Of a DNA stretch of 64,000 nt, positions 50,301-60,076 are shown one piece after another. The position numbers were made by a program, and so were the translations under genes. This DNA comes from Bacillota bacterium (GTDB taxonomy: Bacteria > Bacillota > Bacilli > ZCTH02-B2). Position 1 is the first letter of the stretch. The number at the start of each line of letters is the position of its first letter. Location of the stretch: positions 44,648 to 108,647 of the forward strand of contig PKQY01000001.1 in NCBI GenBank assembly GCA_017577895.1. Reading direction: 5' to 3'. The notes under the pieces were generated by a model, which saw only the letters and a program-made list of their open reading frames with translations, searched no databases and was not told the origin of the DNA.

Positions 50301-50645
50301 ATGGACCTCGTGCCGATGGAAAAACGGGAACAATGGAACCGGCTGTACGATCTGTACGGTCGGCTGTTGACGGAAAAACAGCGGGAGATCTTTGAATTGT
50401 ACTATCACGAGGACTATTCCCTCGGCGAAATTTCCCAATTGACCGGGATCAGCCGCCAGGGGGTACACGAGCATTTGCGGCGGGCCGAAGCGGGGTTGTT
50501 GGCGTTGGAACGGGAACTGTCGCTGTTGCAGTTGCAGACCGAACGGCGGCAACTGCTGCAGGAGGCGTTCCGCCATTTCCAACAAGAGGACTGGAAGGCC
50601 CTCCATGACGTGCTCTGCCGCTTGTGGGACATGGAACACGCGTGA
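50301..50645 (+). CDS. ylxM: YlxM/p13 SRP-associated DNA-binding protein
   Basis: YlxM (UPF0122) is a small helix-turn-helix protein always next to ffh and thought to affect SRP function. The 114-residue product has a sigma-4-like HTH (LTEKQREIFELYYHEDYSLG and ISQLTGISRQGVHEHLRRAE). GAAAGAGGCG lies 6 bases before the ATG at 50301. ATG at 50316 is an alternative. The longer frame upstream overlaps ftsY and is rejected. Confidence 0.93.
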   Translation: MDLVPMEKREQWNRLYDLYGRLLTEKQREIFELYYHEDYSLGEISQLTGISRQGVHEHLRRAEAGLLALERELSLLQLQTERRQLLQEAFRHFQQEDWKALHDVLCRLWDMEHA

Positions 50646-50675
50646 ACATGCGCGTCAAAAAGGAGGCGGCACTTC

Positions 50676-52019
50676 GTGGCGTTCGAAGGTTTGGCCGAAC
50701 GATTGCAGGCGGCGTTCAAAAAATTGCGCGGCAAAGGCGTCGTTACCGAAAGTGATGTCAATGAAGCGATGCGGGAAGTGCGGCTCGCATTGCTGGAAGC
50801 GGACGTCAACTTCAAAGTCGTCAAAGATTTCGTCGCCAAGGTGAAAGAACGGGCTTTGGGCCAGGAAGTGCTGAAAAGCCTCACCCCTGGTCAACAGGTC
50901 ATTAAAGTTGTCCACGACGAACTGACGGCGTTGATGGGCAGTCAGGTCGCCAAAATTCAGCTGGCCGAACGGGGACCTACCGTCATCATGATGGTCGGTC
51001 TGCAAGGGGCCGGTAAGACGACGACGGCGGGGAAGCTGGCCAAATATTTGGCCAAACAAAACCGTCGGCCGCTTTTGGTGGCCGCCGACATCTACCGTCC
51101 CGCAGCCATTCGCCAGCTGCAAGTGTTGGGCGAACAATTGGGGTTGCCGGTGTACACGCTGGGACAGCAGGCCGATCCGGTCCACATCGCCAAAGGGGCG
51201 TTGGCCCACGCCAAAGATACGGATCGGGATGTCGTCATCATCGACACGGCGGGCCGCTTGCATGTGGACGAGGCGTTGATGGCCGAGCTGGCGGCCATGA
51301 AGGAAGCGGTCCAGCCTCACGAAATTTTGTTGGTCGTCGATGCCATGACCGGACAAGATGCGGTCAATGTGGCGGAAACGTTCCACCGGCAACTGTCGCT
51401 GACCGGCGTCATTTTGACCAAATTGGACGGCGACACCCGGGGCGGGGCCGCCTTGTCGGTCAAGGCGGTGACCGGCTGTCCCATCAAGTTTGTCGGAATG
51501 GGCGAGCGGTTGGATGCCTTGGAGCCGTTCCACCCGGATCGGATGGCTTCCCGCATTTTGGGCATGGGCGACGTGCTGACGCTGATCGAAAAAGCCCAAC
51601 AGGCGGTGGATGCGGAAAAGGCAGCGGAACTGGAGAAAAAGCTGCGCAAGGCCGAATTTACGTTGGAAGATTTTTTGGAGCAGTTGCAGCAGATTAAATC
51701 CATGGGTCCGCTGGACGAATTGTTGCGCATGCTGCCTGGATTCGACCGAATCAAAGGGGCACAATCGCTGACCATCGACGAGAAACAGCTGAAACGGGTG
51801 GAAGCCATCATCCAGTCCATGACGCCGGAAGAACGGCGCAACCCGCAAATTTTGAATGCCAGCCGGCGGCGGCGCATTGCCGCTGGATCAGGCAACAGCA
51901 TTCAAGACGTCAACCGGCTGTTGAAACAGTTTGAAGACATGAAAAAAATGATGAAACACATGGGCCAGCTCGGCAAAAAACGAAAGAAAAAAGGGCTGTT
52001 CAAAGGATTTCCCTTTTGA
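50676..52019 (+). CDS. ffh: Signal recognition particle protein Ffh
   Basis: Ffh binds signal peptides and SRP RNA and delivers ribosomes to FtsY. The 447-residue protein has the NG domain with [15 protein letters not shown] near 104, DTAGRLH near 190, [13 protein letters not shown] near 246, and a Met-rich M domain from about 300 ([10 protein letters not shown] and [11 protein letters not shown]). The C-terminus is very basic. The start is GTG, after AAGGAGGCGG. The SRP RNA gene is not in this window. Confidence 0.97.
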   Translation: MAFEGLAERLQAAFKKLRGKGVVTESDVNEAMREVRLALLEADVNFKVVKDFVAKVKERALGQEVLKSLTPGQQVIKVVHDELTALMGSQVAKIQLAERGPTVIMMVGLQGAGKTTTAGKLAKYLAKQNRRPLLVAADIYRPAAIRQLQVLGEQLGLPVYTLGQQADPVHIAKGALAHAKDTDRDVVIIDTAGRLHVDEALMAELAAMKEAVQPHEILLVVDAMTGQDAVNVAETFHRQLSLTGVILTKLDGDTRGGAALSVKAVTGCPIKFVGMGERLDALEPFHPDRMASRILGMGDVLTLIEKAQQAVDAEKAAELEKKLRKAEFTLEDFLEQLQQIKSMGPLDELLRMLPGFDRIKGAQSLTIDEKQLKRVEAIIQSMTPEERRNPQILNASRRRRIAAGSGNSIQDVNRLLKQFEDMKKMMKHMGQLGKKRKKKGLFKGFPF

Positions 52020-52066
52020 CGGTCATCAAGCGGCCGTCAACAAACCTTGGTAAGGAGGTGAAAAGG

Positions 52067-52342
52067 ATGGCAGTGCGCATTCGGCTCAAACGGATGGGGG
52101 CCAAAAAACGGCCGTTTTATCGGGTCGTCGTTGCCGATTCCCGTTCGCCGCGGGATGGCCGTTTTATTGAAGAAATCGGTTATTATGATCCGTTGCGCGA
52201 ACCGGCAGAAATCAAAATCGACGTCGAAAAAGCGTTGAAATGGCTGCAAAACGGCGCCCAGCCGTCGGATACGGCCCGCAGCCTGTTGAGCAAAGCCGGC
52301 GTCATGCAAAAGTTCCACGAAGCCAAGTACAAAAAAGCGTAA
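52067..52342 (+). CDS. rpsP: 30S ribosomal protein S16
   Basis: S16 is a small-subunit protein needed for 30S assembly. The 91-residue product begins [20 protein letters not shown] and contains the [16 protein letters not shown] motif. AAGGAGGTGAAAAGG precedes the ATG. The longer frame from 52016 overlaps the end of ffh. Confidence 0.97.
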   Translation: MAVRIRLKRMGAKKRPFYRVVVADSRSPRDGRFIEEIGYYDPLREPAEIKIDVEKALKWLQNGAQPSDTARSLLSKAGVMQKFHEAKYKKA

Positions 52343-52368
52343 GTCCTCGTCGGTGAGGAGGAATCGTC

Positions 52369-52641
52369 GTGACTCCGACGAAGGTGGAAAACGCCGTTGA
52401 ATTGACGAAAGTGTTGGTGAAAGCGCTGGTGGCACACCCGGAAGAGGTGCACGTGCAACCTCAAGCGCAAGAGAAGGAGATCCGCTTTCGCCTCCAGGTC
52501 CATCCGGATGACGTCCGACATGTGATTGGCCGGCAAGGTCGGACCATTCAAGCCATCCGCACAGTGGTGGCTGCGGCGGCCCCGCCAGGTCAGCGCCTCT
52601 TTTTCGAGATCGGCAACATGGACCCGCGTGGGGTCGAGTAG
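52369..52641 (+). CDS. khpA: KH-domain RNA-binding protein KhpA
   Basis: KhpA is a small KH-domain protein that with KhpB affects cell division and RNA in Gram-positive bacteria. The 90-residue product has the GXXG loop in VIGRQGRTIQAIRTVV. The start is GTG at 52369 after GAGGAGGAA. It is located between rpsP and rimM as in other Bacilli. Confidence 0.92.
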   Translation: MTPTKVENAVELTKVLVKALVAHPEEVHVQPQAQEKEIRFRLQVHPDDVRHVIGRQGRTIQAIRTVVAAAAPPGQRLFFEIGNMDPRGVE

Positions 52642-52652
52642 GTGAGCAAGGC

Positions 52653-53180
52653 ATGGAACATATCCGTGTTGCACAAATCGTCAATACCCACGGCGTGCGG
52701 GGCGAGGTACGGGTGCGGCCGTTGACCGACTTTCCCGATGTCCGTTTTGCGCCGGGAAAGCAGTTGTTGCTCAAACCCACGACCAAACCGGGCGGTCAAG
52801 TTCGGACGGTGGTCGTGGAGCGTTCCCGTCCGCACAAACAGTGGTGGCTGTTGAAGTTTGCCGATTTCGATTCGCTGAACGCCGTGGAGCCGTTCAAAGG
52901 GTCCGAGTTGTGGGCGCCGGCCGATGAGGCATTGCCGTTGGCGGAAGGGGAATATTTGTTTCGGGACATTATCGGCTGCCGGGTGTGGACCACTGATGGA
53001 CGCGACATCGGTGTCGTACAGAACATTCTCCGGCCGGGCGCCAACGACGTCTGGGTGGTCCGTGACGGACAAAAAGAATATCTTATCCCTTACATCGACG
53101 ATGTCGTTCGACGGATTGACGTCACGGCCCGACGCATCGTCATTTACCCCATGCCTGGATTGCTGGAGGATGAAGAATGA
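52653..53180 (+). CDS. rimM: Ribosome maturation factor RimM
   Basis: RimM helps 30S head assembly by binding S19. The 175-residue protein has an N-terminal RimM barrel ([16 protein letters not shown]) and a C-terminal PRC barrel ([18 protein letters not shown]). The ribosome site before ATG is weak (GTGAGCAAGG). The stop overlaps the trmD start by 4 bases. Confidence 0.95.
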   Translation: MEHIRVAQIVNTHGVRGEVRVRPLTDFPDVRFAPGKQLLLKPTTKPGGQVRTVVVERSRPHKQWWLLKFADFDSLNAVEPFKGSELWAPADEALPLAEGEYLFRDIIGCRVWTTDGRDIGVVQNILRPGANDVWVVRDGQKEYLIPYIDDVVRRIDVTARRIVIYPMPGLLEDEE

Positions 53181-53965
53181 GAATCGACGTGCTGACCTTG
53201 TTCCCGGAGATGTTTACGGGGTTTTTGCAGGCCAGCATTTTGGGCAAAGCAATCCAGCGGGGCTTGGTGGATATCCGTCTCGTCAATTTCCGGGAGTTTT
53301 CCCAAAACAAGCACGGCACCGTCGACGACACGCCGTACGGCGGCGGGCAAGGCATGGTGTTAAAGGTCGAACCGATTTATTATGCCTTGTCTCATCTGTT
53401 GGGGTTTCCGCCCGATCGGCGTTCGGTCCGGCAGTTGTTGCCGTCCACCCGGGTGATTTTGTTGTGCCCGCAAGGGGAAACGTATACGCAAGCGAAAGCG
53501 GAAGAACTGGCCGCCGCTGACCGTTTGATCCTCATTTGCGGCCATTACGAAGGGTATGATGAGCGCATTCGCCAACACTTGATCACCGACGAGATTTCTT
53601 TGGGCGATTTTATTCTCACCGGCGGCGAAATTCCGGCCATGGCGCTGATTGACAGCGTCGTGCGGCTTTGCCCCGGCGTCGTCGGCAACCCGGCGTCCTT
53701 GAAGGAAGAGTCGTACGTGTCCGGTTTGCTGGAATATCCCCATTACACGCGACCGGCCGAGTTTCAGGGATGGCGGGTACCGGAGGTGCTCCTTTCCGGA
53801 CATCATGCCGAAATCGAACGATGGCGCCGAAAGGAGGCTTTGCGCCGCACGCTCCAGCGGCGACCGGACTTATTAGCCCGAGTGGAGCTGTCGCCGACGG
53901 ATCGGGTCTTGCTCGATGAAATCCGCCGGGAAGAACAGGAACGGCCTTCCACGGAAGGGGAATGA
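53177..53965 (+). CDS. trmD: tRNA (guanine-N1)-methyltransferase
   Basis: TrmD makes m1G37 in tRNA, which prevents frameshifting. The 262-residue protein begins [15 protein letters not shown]. It has the SPOUT knot elements [15 protein letters not shown] and [18 protein letters not shown], and the C-terminal [11 protein letters not shown] helix. The start overlaps rimM. A GGAGGATGAA site lies just upstream. Confidence 0.97.
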   Translation: MRIDVLTLFPEMFTGFLQASILGKAIQRGLVDIRLVNFREFSQNKHGTVDDTPYGGGQGMVLKVEPIYYALSHLLGFPPDRRSVRQLLPSTRVILLCPQGETYTQAKAEELAAADRLILICGHYEGYDERIRQHLITDEISLGDFILTGGEIPAMALIDSVVRLCPGVVGNPASLKEESYVSGLLEYPHYTRPAEFQGWRVPEVLLSGHHAEIERWRRKEALRRTLQRRPDLLARVELSPTDRVLLDEIRREEQERPSTEGE

Positions 53966-53979
53966 AAGGAGGGAAACCG

Positions 53980-54324
53980 ATGGATATCATTCGCGAAGTC
54001 ACGAAAGATCAGCTGCGCACCGATCACCCCGATTTCCGTCCCGGAGACACGCTGCGGGTGCACGTGAAAGTGCTGGAAGGACAGCGGGAACGGATTCAGG
54101 TGTTTGAAGGTGTCGTCATTAAAAAGCGGGGCAGCGGCATCAGTCAGACGTTTACGGTGCGGAAAGTGTCCAACGGCGTCGGCGTTGAACGGACATTCCC
54201 GCTGCATTCTCCGAAGATTGACAAGATCGAAGTGGTGCGCCGAGGGAAGGTGCGCCGGGCCAAACTGTACTATTTGCGAAACTTGCGCGGGAAAGCGGCC
54301 CGTATCAAAGATGTTCACAAATAA
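53980..54324 (+). CDS. rplS: 50S ribosomal protein L19
   Basis: L19 lies at the 30S-50S interface. The 114-residue protein has [16 protein letters not shown] and the conserved [19 protein letters not shown] and C-terminal [27 protein letters not shown] is 7 bases before the ATG at 53980. A strong terminator follows. Confidence 0.97.
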   Translation: MDIIREVTKDQLRTDHPDFRPGDTLRVHVKVLEGQRERIQVFEGVVIKKRGSGISQTFTVRKVSNGVGVERTFPLHSPKIDKIEVVRRGKVRRAKLYYLRNLRGKAARIKDVHK

Positions 54325-54345
54325 TCGACAGCAAGAGTTACCCGA

Positions 54346-54371
54346 GGGCTTGCCAGGCAAGCCCTTTTTTT
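54346..54371 (+). terminator. Intrinsic terminator after rplS
   Basis: GGGCTTG and CAAGCCC form a perfect 7-bp stem around CCAGG, followed by seven T. It ends the ylxM-ffh-rpsP-rplS transcript. Confidence 0.95.
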
Positions 54372-54404
54372 GTCCGGATGTACACTTTCTGTCCCGCCAA
54401 AAAT

Positions 54405-54433
54405 TTGCCGTCCATTCCTTTTTCTTGTATGAT
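54405..54433 (+). promoter_or_regulatory. Sigma-A promoter of lepB
   Basis: TTGCCG (54405-54410) and TATGAT (54428-54433) are separated by 17 bases. They lie between the rplS terminator and lepB. Confidence 0.7.
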
Positions 54434-54462
54434 TGAATGGAATCGAATGGGGAGGAACATGC

Positions 54463-55080
54463 ATGGACGAACGGAAAGTGGGCGAGGGTCATGACAACCG
54501 TCCGGTGGAAATGGCGGGAGAACCGGCTTTGGTCACCGAACGACATCGCCTTTGGCGGGAGTCAAAGGAATGGCTTCAAGCGTTTTTGTTGGCCATTGTC
54601 TTGTTTTTTCTCATCCGCACCTTTTTGTTCGCGCCGCTCATTGTCGACGGGGAGTCCATGGCCCCGACGTTGCACAGCGGTGAACGGCTGATTGTCACAA
54701 AATTTGTATATTTGTGGGGCGAACCGCAACGGGGAGATATTGTCGTTTTTCACGCCACCCAAAATCGGGACTATATCAAGCGCGTCATCGGATTGCCGGG
54801 TGAAACCGTGGAAGTGCGGGACGACCGTCTGTATATTGATGGAAAGGAAGTTCCGGAACCGTATTTGGACGAATATCGGCGCAAAACCCAGGAAGCGGGC
54901 CTGAAGTTGACCGAAGATTTCGGGCCGACAAAAGTGCCGGAAGGGGCGTATTTCGTGTTGGGAGACAACCGTCGCAACAGTCTCGACAGCCGGATGATCG
55001 GGGTGATTCCAAAAGAACAAATTGTAGGCCGGGCCGATCTGGTGTTTTGGCCGTTGTCTTCCTTTCGCTGGTTGAACTAA
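54463..55080 (+). CDS. lepB: Signal peptidase I
   Basis: This membrane protease removes signal peptides from exported proteins. The 205-residue type I signal peptidase has one N-terminal helix (about 33-52). The catalytic Ser is in VDGESMAPTL near 66 and the catalytic Lys in DYIKRVIGLPGE near 107. The box E GDNRRNSLDSR is near 167. The start ATG at 54463 follows TGGGGAGGAA. Bacilli often have several copies (SipS, SipT), and this is the one in the rplS-rbgA context. Confidence 0.95.
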   Translation: MDERKVGEGHDNRPVEMAGEPALVTERHRLWRESKEWLQAFLLAIVLFFLIRTFLFAPLIVDGESMAPTLHSGERLIVTKFVYLWGEPQRGDIVVFHATQNRDYIKRVIGLPGETVEVRDDRLYIDGKEVPEPYLDEYRRKTQEAGLKLTEDFGPTKVPEGAYFVLGDNRRNSLDSRMIGVIPKEQIVGRADLVFWPLSSFRWLN

Positions 55081-55116
55081 GGAATGACGGACCGTTCAAA
55101 CTTAGGAGTGGTGCCA

Positions 55117-56007
55117 ATGGTGCAGTGGTATCCCGGCCACATGGCCAAGGCCACGCGGCTCATTCGGGAACGGCTAAAACAAGTGGATGTGGTGTTTGAA
55201 CTGTTGGATGCCCGGATACCGTCATCGAGCCGCAATCCGCAGATCGACGCCATCATCGGCCCAAAGCCCCGGCTCGTCATATTCAATAAAGCCGACTTGG
55301 CGGATCCGGAAGCAACAAAAGCGTGGATGGCATGGTTTGCCCAGGCTAAACAGCCGGTGTTGCCATTGGATGCCGTCAGTGGAGCCGGCGTGGCCAAAAT
55401 TGTCCCCCAATGCGAAGTGCTGTTGAGGGAGAAGCGGCAGGCTTGGCAAAAAAAGGGCGTCAAGCCACCTCCGATTCGCGCCATGATTTTGGGCATTCCC
55501 AATGTGGGCAAGTCGACGCTCATCAACCGTCTGTTGTCCCGCAAGGCGGCCAAGACGGGCAATCGGCCGGGAGTGACCCAGCAACAGCAATGGTTTTCCG
55601 TACAAGGCAAACTGCAGTTATTGGATACGCCAGGCGTCTTGTGGCCGAAGTTTGAAGATGCCGATGTCGGCTACCGGTTGGCGGTAACAGGCGCCATCAA
55701 GGACGAGATTTTAGATGTCACCGAGGTCGCCCTGTATGCCCTCCGTTTGCTTCGGGAACGGTATGCATCCCTGCTTTTCCAACGGTACCGCTTGCCGGAG
55801 GAGGATGCCGAACCGTTGGCGTGGCTGGAAGCCATTGGACGGCAACGGGGATGTTTGATGAGTGGGGGAGCCGTCGATTTCGAGAAGGCGGCCGCCGTAT
55901 TTTTGCACGATTTGCGCACCGGGAAAATTGGCCGCATCACGTTGGAGTGGCCCCCGGCGCATGGGGATGTTCACGAGGGAGAGGAAAAAGTTCATGGGGT
56001 GGTTTGA
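55117..56007 (+). CDS. rbgA: Ribosome biogenesis GTPase RbgA
   Basis: RbgA (YlqF) is required for late 50S assembly. The 296-residue protein is a circularly permuted GTPase with G4 NKADL near 58, G1 GIPNVGKSTLIN near 126 and G3 DTPGV near 170. The C-terminal domain contacts rRNA. The start is ATG at 55117 (VQWYPGHMAKA) after AGGAGTGG. An ATG at 55084 has poorer spacing. It overlaps rnhB by 14 bases. Confidence 0.95.
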   Translation: MVQWYPGHMAKATRLIRERLKQVDVVFELLDARIPSSSRNPQIDAIIGPKPRLVIFNKADLADPEATKAWMAWFAQAKQPVLPLDAVSGAGVAKIVPQCEVLLREKRQAWQKKGVKPPPIRAMILGIPNVGKSTLINRLLSRKAAKTGNRPGVTQQQQWFSVQGKLQLLDTPGVLWPKFEDADVGYRLAVTGAIKDEILDVTEVALYALRLLRERYASLLFQRYRLPEEDAEPLAWLEAIGRQRGCLMSGGAVDFEKAAAVFLHDLRTGKIGRITLEWPPAHGDVHEGEEKVHGVV

Positions 56008-56608
56008 AGAACAATTGTGGGCACAAGGCATCGATTGGATTGCCGGTGTTGATGAAGCCGGCCGTGGAGCGCTGTACGGCGATGTCGTGGCGGCATGCGT
56101 CGTATTACCGCCCCGGGTGACCATTCCCGGCATCGACGATTCCAAAAAGTTGTCGCCCAAGCGGCGGGAAGCGATGTTTGAGGAAATTTGTGCCAAGGCG
56201 GTGGCCATTGGCATCAGTTGTGTCGATGAACGGTTAATCGACCGCATCAACATCCGACAGGCGACGCGGATGGCCATGCGCCAAGCGGTGGAACAGCTTT
56301 CGGTGCGCCCGCAGTATGTGCTCGTCGATGCCGAACAGATCGATGGGCCATGGCCGCAGCAGTCCATCATCCACGGTGACCAACTCAGTCAGGCCATCGC
56401 CGCCGCTTCCATCGTCGCCAAAGTGACCCGGGATCGGCTTTGTCAGCAGTGGGAGGAGCGGGATCCGGGGTACGGGATCGCTCAACATAAAGGGTACGCA
56501 ACAGCGTATCACCGGCAGCAAATCTTGCTGCGGGGACCCAGTCCCCATCACCGCCGCAGTTTTCTCAAAAAAATTTTGCCGGAAATCAGGGAAGTACATC
56601 ATGCTTGA
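55994..56608 (+). CDS. rnhB: Ribonuclease HII
   Basis: RNase HII removes RNA from RNA-DNA hybrids and misplaced ribonucleotides. The 204-residue protein has the first acidic site in GVDEAGRGALYGDVVAA, DDSKKLSPKRRE near 47, VLVDAEQI and a C-terminal basic segment (HRRSF). The usual GRGPLAG is GRGALYG here, a departure from the motif, though the catalytic Asp-Glu is kept. GAGGGAGAGG precedes the ATG at 55994. Confidence 0.94.
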   Translation: MGWFEEQLWAQGIDWIAGVDEAGRGALYGDVVAACVVLPPRVTIPGIDDSKKLSPKRREAMFEEICAKAVAIGISCVDERLIDRINIRQATRMAMRQAVEQLSVRPQYVLVDAEQIDGPWPQQSIIHGDQLSQAIAAASIVAKVTRDRLCQQWEERDPGYGIAQHKGYATAYHRQQILLRGPSPHHRRSFLKKILPEIREVHHA

Positions 56609-57764
56609 CGAATTGTTGACCTGGTTGCTCCATCCAACGCGGCGGTGGCCGGAGTCTGATCGCAGCGTGTCCAAAGGGACGAAGGTGGAGCCAGGGCCGG
56701 CAGAACGGATGGCTTCTTCTACCTTGCGGCTCTTTCCCGGACAAGTGGTCCGGGCGACGATTTTGGAATCGTCCGCCGATTGGGCGCGGGTTCAGGTGGA
56801 GGATCACGTCCTATGGGCGGCCTTGAAAACTTCTTTGCCCGCCGGCCGCAGCGTCTGGCTCGAGGTCGAGCGGCTTTCGCCGCCCGTACATTTTCGTCTG
56901 TTGTCGGAAGCGACGCTTCAGGACGAAGACGGGGCCAGGCTACTACGGGCGCTGAAATTGCCGGTCACCGAAGGGCTTTTGCGGGCGGTCCGGTATATGT
57001 TGGAACAACGACTGCCTTTTGACGCCCGAATGTTGCGACAACTGCATCATTGGCAACGGGGCCAATATTTGAACGAACAGGGCTTGCAGGCGGCGGTCCA
57101 GTTACAACTGCGCGGATTTCCGCTTCGTTTTCCGCTGTTTTACGCCGTTTACCGGGCGCTTTCCGACCCGCGGCAACAGCGGGCGCTGTTGACGAACGCG
57201 CCGGCATTGTCGCCTTTGTTCAAGGCTGAGGCGGCGGATACGTCGGCCTTTCGGCTGGACTGGTGGCGGAAAATCGTGTTGCAGGCCCTTCGTACCGGCG
57301 AAAGGGCAGGAGCGTCCGCGGAAAACCTGACCCCAAACCGGGAAGCCAGTGCCGTCCTATTGGGGCATGCGCTGTTGCAATTTCCCGTGACGCACGGTGA
57401 CGCGTGGGCGTTTTATTCGTTTCCGTTGCCGCCTTGGTTGCCCGTGTACGGTTGGCTGCAATTGGCGGTGCCGAAGGAACGCCGCCACGGCCAGCCGCCG
57501 GCCGGTCACCTGTTGATGCAGCTGCAAATGCCCCGTTTAAAGGAAACCCAGATCCGGCTATATTGGCAAGAGACGCGCTTGTTTTTGACCATTTTTACCA
57601 CGCAGCCGGTTCCGGCAGCGCTTCGTCAGCGGGAGGAGGAACGGTTGCACCAGGCTTTGGAAAAATTAGGGTATTCCGTGCAACAAGTGACCTGGCAACG
57701 GCTGGATGCGGCATCCACCGCCGTTTCCCGCTGGTTTTCGGAAGGGATGGATGTGCGATGTTAA
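56601..57764 (+). CDS. FliK-like protein (YlqG position)
   Basis: This 387-residue protein follows rnhB and overlaps it. I do not recognise a named family with certainty. The N-terminal third includes a small beta-rich region ([13 protein letters not shown]), then a mostly helical part. The last 75 residues ([19 protein letters not shown] and an [15 protein letters not shown] end) have the pattern of the FliK C-terminal hook-length domain. No signal peptide or membrane helix is seen. Its partner is the FlhB-C-like gene behind it. In Bacillus the same slot holds ylqG, of unknown function. Confidence 0.7.
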   Translation: MLDELLTWLLHPTRRWPESDRSVSKGTKVEPGPAERMASSTLRLFPGQVVRATILESSADWARVQVEDHVLWAALKTSLPAGRSVWLEVERLSPPVHFRLLSEATLQDEDGARLLRALKLPVTEGLLRAVRYMLEQRLPFDARMLRQLHHWQRGQYLNEQGLQAAVQLQLRGFPLRFPLFYAVYRALSDPRQQRALLTNAPALSPLFKAEAADTSAFRLDWWRKIVLQALRTGERAGASAENLTPNREASAVLLGHALLQFPVTHGDAWAFYSFPLPPWLPVYGWLQLAVPKERRHGQPPAGHLLMQLQMPRLKETQIRLYWQETRLFLTIFTTQPVPAALRQREEERLHQALEKLGYSVQQVTWQRLDAASTAVSRWFSEGMDVRC

Positions 57765-58033
57765 AACCGCCGAAGAAAGCCGTCGCTCTTCGTTACGAGC
57801 GGGGAAAAGACAGGGCTCCCCGGGTTACGGCCAAAGGTCAAGGCTGGCTGGCCGAACAAATTTTAAAACGGGCGGGCGACAATACGCCTGTCGTGGAAGA
57901 TGCCGCGCTGGTGGAAGTGTTGTATCAGCTGGAGTTGCAACAAGAAATCCCGCCTTATTTGTATCAGGCCGTGGCGGAAATTCTCGCTTTTGTATACCGG
58001 TTGGACAAGGGTGAGGCTGTTGACGACGAATGA
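57758..58033 (+). CDS. ylqH: FlhB C-terminal-domain-like protein (YlqH type)
   Basis: This 91-residue protein looks like the cytoplasmic tail of the flagellar export switch FlhB (EscU/YscU/HrcU family). It shows [20 protein letters not shown] and [20 protein letters not shown], with [18 protein letters not shown] near the end. No Asn-Pro-Thr-His cleavage motif and no membrane helices are present, so it is the free-standing form. It overlaps the FliK-like gene by 7 bases. Confidence 0.88.
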   Translation: MLKPPKKAVALRYERGKDRAPRVTAKGQGWLAEQILKRAGDNTPVVEDAALVEVLYQLELQQEIPPYLYQAVAEILAFVYRLDKGEAVDDE

Positions 58034-58385
58034 TGACCGGCAGCGGGCGGGTAAGGCCGGGGAAGCGTTGGCCCGGCGGTATTTGGAAGAAAACGGATAC
58101 GCCATACGGTCGGTCAATTGGCGGGGGCAGCGCGGCGAGCTGGACGTGGTGGCCGAAAAGGGCGGATGGTTGGTGTTCGTCGAAGTCCGGACCAAACGAA
58201 GCCGCTATTACGGTTTTGCCAAGGAAGCGGTGGACGAGCGCAAACGGCGGCAAATGCGGCGGGTGGCAGAAGAGTACATCGTCCGCCAACGGCTGCATGC
58301 GATGCCGGTGCGCTTCGACTGCATTTTCATCGATTGGCAAGGGGACCGGCCGTCACTGGAACATGTGATCGGCGTGTCCGTATAG
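58020..58385 (+). CDS. YraN family (UPF0102) nuclease-like protein
   Basis: UPF0102 proteins have a PD-(D/E)XK nuclease fold and are often near rnhB and dprA. The 121-residue product has [17 protein letters not shown], the acidic [20 protein letters not shown] core (Glu, Asp and the Glu-Val-Lys-like EVR) and RRVAEEYI. The EVK lysine is Arg here. TTG at 58020 gives the usual length. GTG at 58011 is the alternative. It overlaps ylqH by 14 bases. Confidence 0.9.
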   Translation: MTTNDDRQRAGKAGEALARRYLEENGYAIRSVNWRGQRGELDVVAEKGGWLVFVEVRTKRSRYYGFAKEAVDERKRRQMRRVAEEYIVRQRLHAMPVRFDCIFIDWQGDRPSLEHVIGVSV

Positions 58386-58464
58386 CGGCTAACGGGCGAA
58401 AAAGGATAGGTCGGGTGCCGGTGACGCATGTTAAGGTAAAAAGGAATAAGGAGGCTGTTGGCCC

Positions 58465-58707
58465 ATGAAACGGTCACCGCGTCAACCGCAGCCCGAAGAG
58501 CATGATCCCCGTCCGGGTGTATCGGAAGATCCGCTGCGCCATTGGACTGTGGATACCGATCCGGCGGTCATGGCCGACGATCGGTGGGTAGATGAAGACA
58601 ATGACTTCGGGCATACGGCGGTGGAAAATAAAGAACTGGAAAAAGGCATTATGCCGGGGGCCCGCTTTATGCATCCGATGCACGACACCAGCTACCGCAA
58701 GGACTGA
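58465..58707 (+). CDS. DUF3905-like small protein
   Basis: This is an 80-residue acidic, soluble protein. It has the pattern DPAVMADDRWV, then DFGHTAVENKELE, and a C-terminal FMHPMHDTSYRKD. I recall these segments as typical of the Bacillus DUF3905 family of unknown role. AAGGAGG lies 11 bases before the ATG. It stands alone between YraN and a strong terminator. Confidence 0.8.
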   Translation: MKRSPRQPQPEEHDPRPGVSEDPLRHWTVDTDPAVMADDRWVDEDNDFGHTAVENKELEKGIMPGARFMHPMHDTSYRKD

Positions 58708-58717
58708 ACGGATGACG

Positions 58718-58750
58718 CCCGTCGTTGTCCAACGACAACGGCGGGTTTTT
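58718..58750 (+). terminator. Intrinsic terminator before sucC
   Basis: CCCGTCGTTGTC and GACAACGGCGGG form a 12-bp stem with one G-U pair around CAAC, followed by five T. Confidence 0.95.
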
Positions 58751-58761
58751 ATTGAATTTGC

Positions 58762-58790
58762 TTGGCTCTTTCTATCGATTGATCTAAAAT
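58762..58790 (+). promoter_or_regulatory. Sigma-A promoter of sucCD
   Basis: TTGGCT (58762-58767) and TAAAAT (58785-58790) are 17 bases apart, directly after the terminator and 68 bases before sucC. Confidence 0.75.
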
Positions 58791-58858
58791 AAGGGATAGT
58801 TTCCAACAGGTTCTTACCGGGTCGACGTGCCGAGATGTCTGGAAAGAGGAGGATGTCG

Positions 58859-60022
58859 ATGAATATCCACGAATATCAGGCCAAAGAAATTCTCCGGTCA
58901 TACGGTGTGGCCGTTCCGGAAGGCATTGTCGCTTTCTCTGTGGAAGAAGCGGTGGAAGCGGCCAAACGTTTGGGGACCGACGTGTGTGTCGTAAAAGCTC
59001 AAATTCATGCCGGTGGCCGGGGGAAAGCCGGCGGCGTGAAAGTGGCAAAAAGTTTGGATGAAGTGCGCCAATATGCCTCCGATTTGCTGGGCAAAGTGTT
59101 GGTCACCCATCAAACGGGCCCCCAGGGCAAAGAAGTCAAGCGGCTGTTGATTGAACAAGGATGCGACATTCAAAAAGAATATTACCTCGGCCTGGTGTTG
59201 AATCGGGAAACAGGACGGGTCGTCATGATGGCCTCGGAAGAAGGAGGCACGGAAATTGAGGAAGTGGCGGCCAAAACGCCGGAGAAAATTTTCCGTGAAG
59301 AAATTGACCCAGCCGTTGGTTTGATGCCGTATCAGGCGCGAAAATTGGCCTTTGCCATCAACATTCCGAATCACTTGGTCAACAAAGCGGTTCAGTTCAT
59401 GATGGGTTTGTACCGCGTTTTTGTGGAAAAAGACTGCTCCATTGCCGAAATCAACCCGTTGGTCGTGACCGGCGACGGGCAAGTGTTGGCATTGGACGCC
59501 AAGCTCAATTTTGATGACAACGCCTTGTTCCGCCATCCCGAACTGTTGGAATTGAGAGATTTGGATGAGGAAGATCCGCGGGAAATCGAGGCTTCCAAGC
59601 ACGGCTTAAGCTACATCGCCCTGGATGGCAACATCGGTTGTATGGTCAACGGGGCTGGCTTGGCCATGGCAACCATGGATATCATCAAATATTACGGCGG
59701 AGAACCGGCGAACTTTTTGGATGTGGGTGGAGGCGCTTCCAAGGAGAAAGTGACGGAAGCGTTTAAAATCATCCTGAAAGACAAAAACGTCAAAGGGATT
59801 TTTGTCAACATTTTCGGCGGCATCATGCGTTGTGACGTCATCGCCGAAGGGGTCGTGGCGGCGGCGAAAGAATTGGGACTGGATCGGCCGTTGGTCGTTC
59901 GCCTGGAAGGGACCAACGTGGAACAGGGCAAGCGGATTCTGGAACAGTCGGGATTAAACATCATCTCTGCTGATTCGATGGCAGACGGGGCGCAAAAAAT
60001 CGTTTCTTTGGTCAAGCAATAA
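58859..60022 (+). CDS. sucC: Succinyl-CoA synthetase beta subunit (ADP-forming)
   Basis: SucC with SucD makes succinate and ATP (or GTP) from succinyl-CoA in the TCA cycle. The 387-residue ATP-grasp protein begins [17 protein letters not shown]. It has [16 protein letters not shown] near 44, [20 protein letters not shown] near 197 and the [16 protein letters not shown] segment. AGAGGAGG sets the start at 58859. Confidence 0.96.
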   Translation: MNIHEYQAKEILRSYGVAVPEGIVAFSVEEAVEAAKRLGTDVCVVKAQIHAGGRGKAGGVKVAKSLDEVRQYASDLLGKVLVTHQTGPQGKEVKRLLIEQGCDIQKEYYLGLVLNRETGRVVMMASEEGGTEIEEVAAKTPEKIFREEIDPAVGLMPYQARKLAFAINIPNHLVNKAVQFMMGLYRVFVEKDCSIAEINPLVVTGDGQVLALDAKLNFDDNALFRHPELLELRDLDEEDPREIEASKHGLSYIALDGNIGCMVNGAGLAMATMDIIKYYGGEPANFLDVGGGASKEKVTEAFKIILKDKNVKGIFVNIFGGIMRCDVIAEGVVAAAKELGLDRPLVVRLEGTNVEQGKRILEQSGLNIISADSMADGAQKIVSLVKQ

Positions 60023-60076
60023 AGCGGAACGCGTTCGAGAAACGTGATTGAATGAAAAAGGCAGGTGCAGTAGAAA

